NCBI GenBank assembly: GCA_018985235.1 | Contig: JADGIG010000293.1 | Location: forward strand, 1 to 10,520 | Origin: Sanchytrium tribonematis | Lineage: Eukaryota; Sanchytriomycota; Sanchytriomycetes; Sanchytriales; Sanchytriaceae | DNA: 10,520 nucleotides | Direction of reading: 5' to 3' | Shown: positions 8,448 through 10,520 of the stretch, piece by piece | Layout: each line of letters starts with the position of its first letter | How positions within the stretch are numbered: position 1 is the stretch's first letter | Translations under genes and position numbers: made by a program | The notes under the pieces: generated by a model | Told to the model about the DNA's origin: nothing | The model's input: only the letters and a program-made list of their open reading frames with translations | Database searches by the model: none

Positions 8448-8888
8448 TTATTTACGAGACTGAATTTTAGGTGACCATGGCTGGATCTTTGGTGGCACAG
8501 TAGATTTGGTCTTAAATCGAGACTCTTCACTAAGTGTCACGTTTTCACGAAATGTCTCAAAAAATGGGACAAGCCCTTCTTTTTTCAATTGCGGAAATGG
8601 TTTGGGAATGGTATCGCTTATGCGATGAATCCAAGAATGCCACTCTGGTGGAATTTGTGATGCGTCATATCCTCCATAATTATTTGTTTTGTTTTTGTAA
8701 ATGACAAACCTTTCTCTATTGAATTCATCACCGCCAGTGTAATATTTATTGCCAAATCTGTCTTCTCCAACTAATTTCCCATATCTTGGATCTTTATTTA
8801 GAAGTAATTGCTTGATGTATTTGAGTGGTCCTAATTGACGAAAAACTTGGAATTGCCCCATAGTTTGATGTTTTAAAAAATTTACCAT
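8448..8888 (-). CDS. NDUFA12: NADH:ubiquinone oxidoreductase subunit NDUFA12 (B17.2)
   Basis: An accessory subunit of mitochondrial complex I, bound at the matrix arm. The 146-residue length equals the family norm (145 in human). Family motifs are LVGEDRFGNKYY (39-50), the ERFVIYK segment (59-65) and IPPEWHSWIHR (79-89), followed by a C-terminal tail ending in QPWSPKIQSRK, which parallels the basic, Pro-containing family tail. The ATG at 8888 gives a start aligning with homologs; a second Met at residue 10 is possible but less likely. It lies between GH130 (20 bp upstream) and CCT7 (24 bp downstream), all on one strand. The gene indicates that complex I is retained, which argues against lineages that lost it, such as Rozella. 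Confidence 0.95.
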   Translation of the reverse strand: MVNFLKHQTMGQFQVFRQLGPLKYIKQLLLNKDPRYGKLVGEDRFGNKYYTGGDEFNRERFVIYKNKTNNYGGYDASQIPPEWHSWIHRISDTIPKPFPQLKKEGLVPFFETFRENVTLSEESRFKTKSTVPPKIQPWSPKIQSRK

Positions 8889-8908
8889 TGTATATCAAAA
8901 TTATTTAC

Positions 8909-10024
8909 TCATGACTTTTTAGAGCAAAGGGAAAAAGGCGTAGTGAAGCAATCCCATGGTTTTGGTTTTCTTAATCTATCTGCTGAGTTTCTTAGTAAAG
9001 GCTCATTTACAGACTCGTCTTCATGCATCATAGTTGGTGGTTTGACAGTGACGATTGCCGCACCAATATTTGCGTCTCCCGCTCCATAAAAAATCAAAAA
9101 ATATTCTGTACCATCTTCACTAGGCTCTAATCTCTTCATACCTTCAACGAAAATAACATTTGGAACGTAGCCATTCACCTCCCAATCCAAAACTGGTGTC
9201 AAAATTGGAGAAGATGAACGCTGTGAAATTCTTCTTGGTGTTTCTCCATCTAAAATCAAGAAACCGACATTGTACTGACTCGAGTAATTTGGTCTATCAC
9301 TGGGAAATCCACCTTGGGCTGAATTATAAATAAAAAAATAGTTTCCATCTGCCATTTTAATTGGTGGTGGTCCAGCCTCCACAAGTTGGGAATCGAAATA
9401 ATTCCTTCTGGTTTGCAAGAAATGCTCGTCTTTAATTTTCCATTTTAGTAAATCTTTAGATTCTGAAAATCTAAGTCTATCGTCCCCCCAAATCATAAAA
9501 TGAGTCGTCTCGCCCTTATCTTCATCAACAATGATGGCGCCACTTTTGCTCCAGTAATCAATTAGGACTCCATGTCTAGTCCATTTCTTACTTTCGACAT
9601 CTTGAGTTGAAGCAATGGCCAATCTAGCGGTGACCGAATGTTTTGTTTGTTCAGCAGCGGTATAGGTCAAATAATATGTTTTGTCCTTCGAGTTGAAAAC
9701 AATTCTTGGATCTTCCACGCCATAGTTTTCATTGTCAGTCTCAGGCTTAAATATAATATCACTCGAAGAAATATTTTGAATCTGTATATCATCCAAATCT
9801 GTTAGCTCTAATTTTGTTGTAAATTTAGCAAGTACCATGACACTTGGTTCAGCTTCCCATTTTTTTGTGGCTTTTTGGCATCTGACAATTAGTCCTTCAG
9901 ATCCGTCTTTAAGAGTCACAAATGCAGCGTTATAGTTATATTCGAAATCAGAATTTTTCTTGAATTCAATCACAGGTAAAGATTGATTAGCTCGCGTGGC
10001 AGTAACCTCATAACTTAAGTTCAT
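8909..10024 (-). CDS. GH130-family glycoside phosphorylase/hydrolase-like protein
   Basis: A 371-residue, apparently cytosolic protein (no signal peptide or TM segment) with the five-bladed beta-propeller layout of GH130. Landmarks are YNAAFV (31-36), GVEDPRIVF (102-110) containing the EDPR Asp105 expected at the catalytic position, YYLTYTA (117-123), VEAGPPPI (215-222), FIYNSAQGG (231-239), VPNVIFVEG (287-295) and FYGAGDANIGAA (312-323). Characterised GH130 enzymes phosphorolyse or hydrolyse beta-mannosidic linkages (mannan, N-glycan-derived oligosaccharides). The substrate cannot be read here, and beta-mannoside specificity is inference. The roughly 40-residue C-terminus after VTVKPP is charged and lies outside the propeller. 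Related five-bladed propellers (GH43/62/32) are the main alternatives, but EDPR favours GH130. No intron is evident, and base composition is like the neighbours. Confidence 0.85.
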   Translation of the reverse strand: MNLSYEVTATRANQSLPVIEFKKNSDFEYNYNAAFVTLKDGSEGLIVRCQKATKKWEAEPSVMVLAKFTTKLELTDLDDIQIQNISSSDIIFKPETDNENYGVEDPRIVFNSKDKTYYLTYTAAEQTKHSVTARLAIASTQDVESKKWTRHGVLIDYWSKSGAIIVDEDKGETTHFMIWGDDRLRFSESKDLLKWKIKDEHFLQTRRNYFDSQLVEAGPPPIKMADGNYFFIYNSAQGGFPSDRPNYSSQYNVGFLILDGETPRRISQRSSSPILTPVLDWEVNGYVPNVIFVEGMKRLEPSEDGTEYFLIFYGAGDANIGAAIVTVKPPTMMHEDESVNEPLLRNSADRLRKPKPWDCFTTPFSLCSKKS

Positions 10025-10305
10025 AAATTTGTTTCGGACGTCACTAGATGTAATGTATTTAACTCATGCTTTTTAATCGTAAAAGCTGAATCGATTTATA
10101 ATTTTTGAGAGCATGTATATTTCTAGAGAATAACAGCCTAGTAAAATAAATTGGTGTCTCAAATAATTTTTAAATCGTTTCAAGAAAATAGTTAAATTAT
10201 CAATTGACGCATTAATTGAACTTCGTTTTATTTCAAAACTTTTTAATTGTGATAAAATCTTCTGGCAACATCCCAATTTGAACTTATTGCGAGCTTGATT
10301 CTGCC
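10025..10305. other. Intergenic region upstream of the GH130 gene
   Basis: AT-rich, about 280 bp. A minus-strand frame at 10073-10276 is open but has no ATG at its head (it starts from TTG) and no recognisable family, so I leave it out. The presumed GH130 promoter lies here; no distinct motif was identified. Confidence 0.45.
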
Positions 10306-10431
10306 CTACTTTTTAGGACTTGTTTGATTGTTGCTTTCAACAACTGGTCCAGGTTTTACTGCCATAGAAATGCGCGATAACATGTTTTTGAGAAGACTGA
10401 CATGTGAAAGGATGATTGGTTCGAAACCAAT
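10306..10431 (-). CDS. Possible 3' exon of an unidentified gene (fragment)
   Basis: On the minus strand this frame is open from 10431 to TAG 10306 and reads GFEPIILSHVSLLKN, then MLSRISMAVKPGPVVESNN and a QTSPKK tail, which looks like a protein C-terminus. The only in-frame ATG is at 10383 and would give 25 residues, so it is more likely a terminal exon. The same frame near the right edge (ENSVERLSALSRFCRNIGE) also looks coding, but two TAA codons lie between. A second frame reads RYLVFAETLENK and could join at the CAG acceptor near 10399 through a 59-nt intron. No family recognised; the exon structure is unresolved. Confidence 0.3.
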   Translation of the reverse strand: MGFEPIILSHVSLLKNMLSRISMAVKPGPVVESNNQTSPKK

Positions 10432-10520
10432 TTAGCCAATATAAAGGGAACGAACCTTTTATTCTCCAATGTTTCTGCAAAAACGAGATAGCGCGGAAAG
10501 CCTTTCTACTGAATTTTCAG

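Noticed and set aside
10073-10276. Minus-strand 67-codon ORF
   Set aside because: It begins at TTG, has no ATG near its head, and its Ile/Asn/Phe/Lys-rich composition fits AT-rich noncoding DNA.
10415-10431. ATTGG-TTCGAAA-CCAAT hairpin resembling a tRNA T arm and B box
   Set aside because: No matching acceptor stem, D arm or anticodon arm can be placed around it on the plus strand, and a second T-arm-like hairpin on the minus strand also lacks partners. It looks like a chance palindrome.

Overview
This window looks like part of a compact, AT-rich nuclear genome from a eukaryote. It encodes cytosolic leucyl-tRNA synthetase, the eta subunit of the CCT chaperonin and the complex I subunit NDUFA12. 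It also has an intron-less tRNA-Phe(GAA) with internal promoter boxes and a Pol III T-tract. Two genes appear to be split by spliceosomal-type GT..AG introns of only 19 and 20 nt. The genetic code behaves as standard: confident genes end in TAA or TGA and no stop is read through. NDUFA12 means the mitochondrion keeps complex I. A coiled-coil protein resembling CCDC112/CCDC148 hints at a cilium or flagellum. I cannot name the lineage; an early-branching zoosporic fungus-like group or another small protist would fit.

Layout from left to right: the 3' part of a coiled-coil gene (+, ends 1040); tRNA-Phe (-, 1150-1222); LARS (+, 1495-4591, 19-nt intron near its 3' end); cytidine deaminase (-, 4618-5172), convergent with LARS with only 26 bp between stops; then a gene-poor kilobase and a half (about 5173-6762) holding two weakly supported small minus-strand genes, one for a two-TM protein with a frame break. 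Next is a tight minus-strand cluster: GH130-family protein (8909-10024), NDUFA12 (8448-8888) and CCT7 (6763-8423, 20-nt intron), separated by 20 and 24 bp. The right end carries a coding-like fragment that I could not resolve.

The genes are mostly unrelated housekeeping functions: translation charging, protein folding, respiration, pyrimidine salvage and carbohydrate metabolism. I see no operon-like pathway logic, only close packing. The most notable signal is the pair of ultra-short introns, each inferred because it restores a conserved protein exactly. Second is the GH130 gene, from a family best known in bacteria. I see no mobile element, CRISPR array, virus or toxin.
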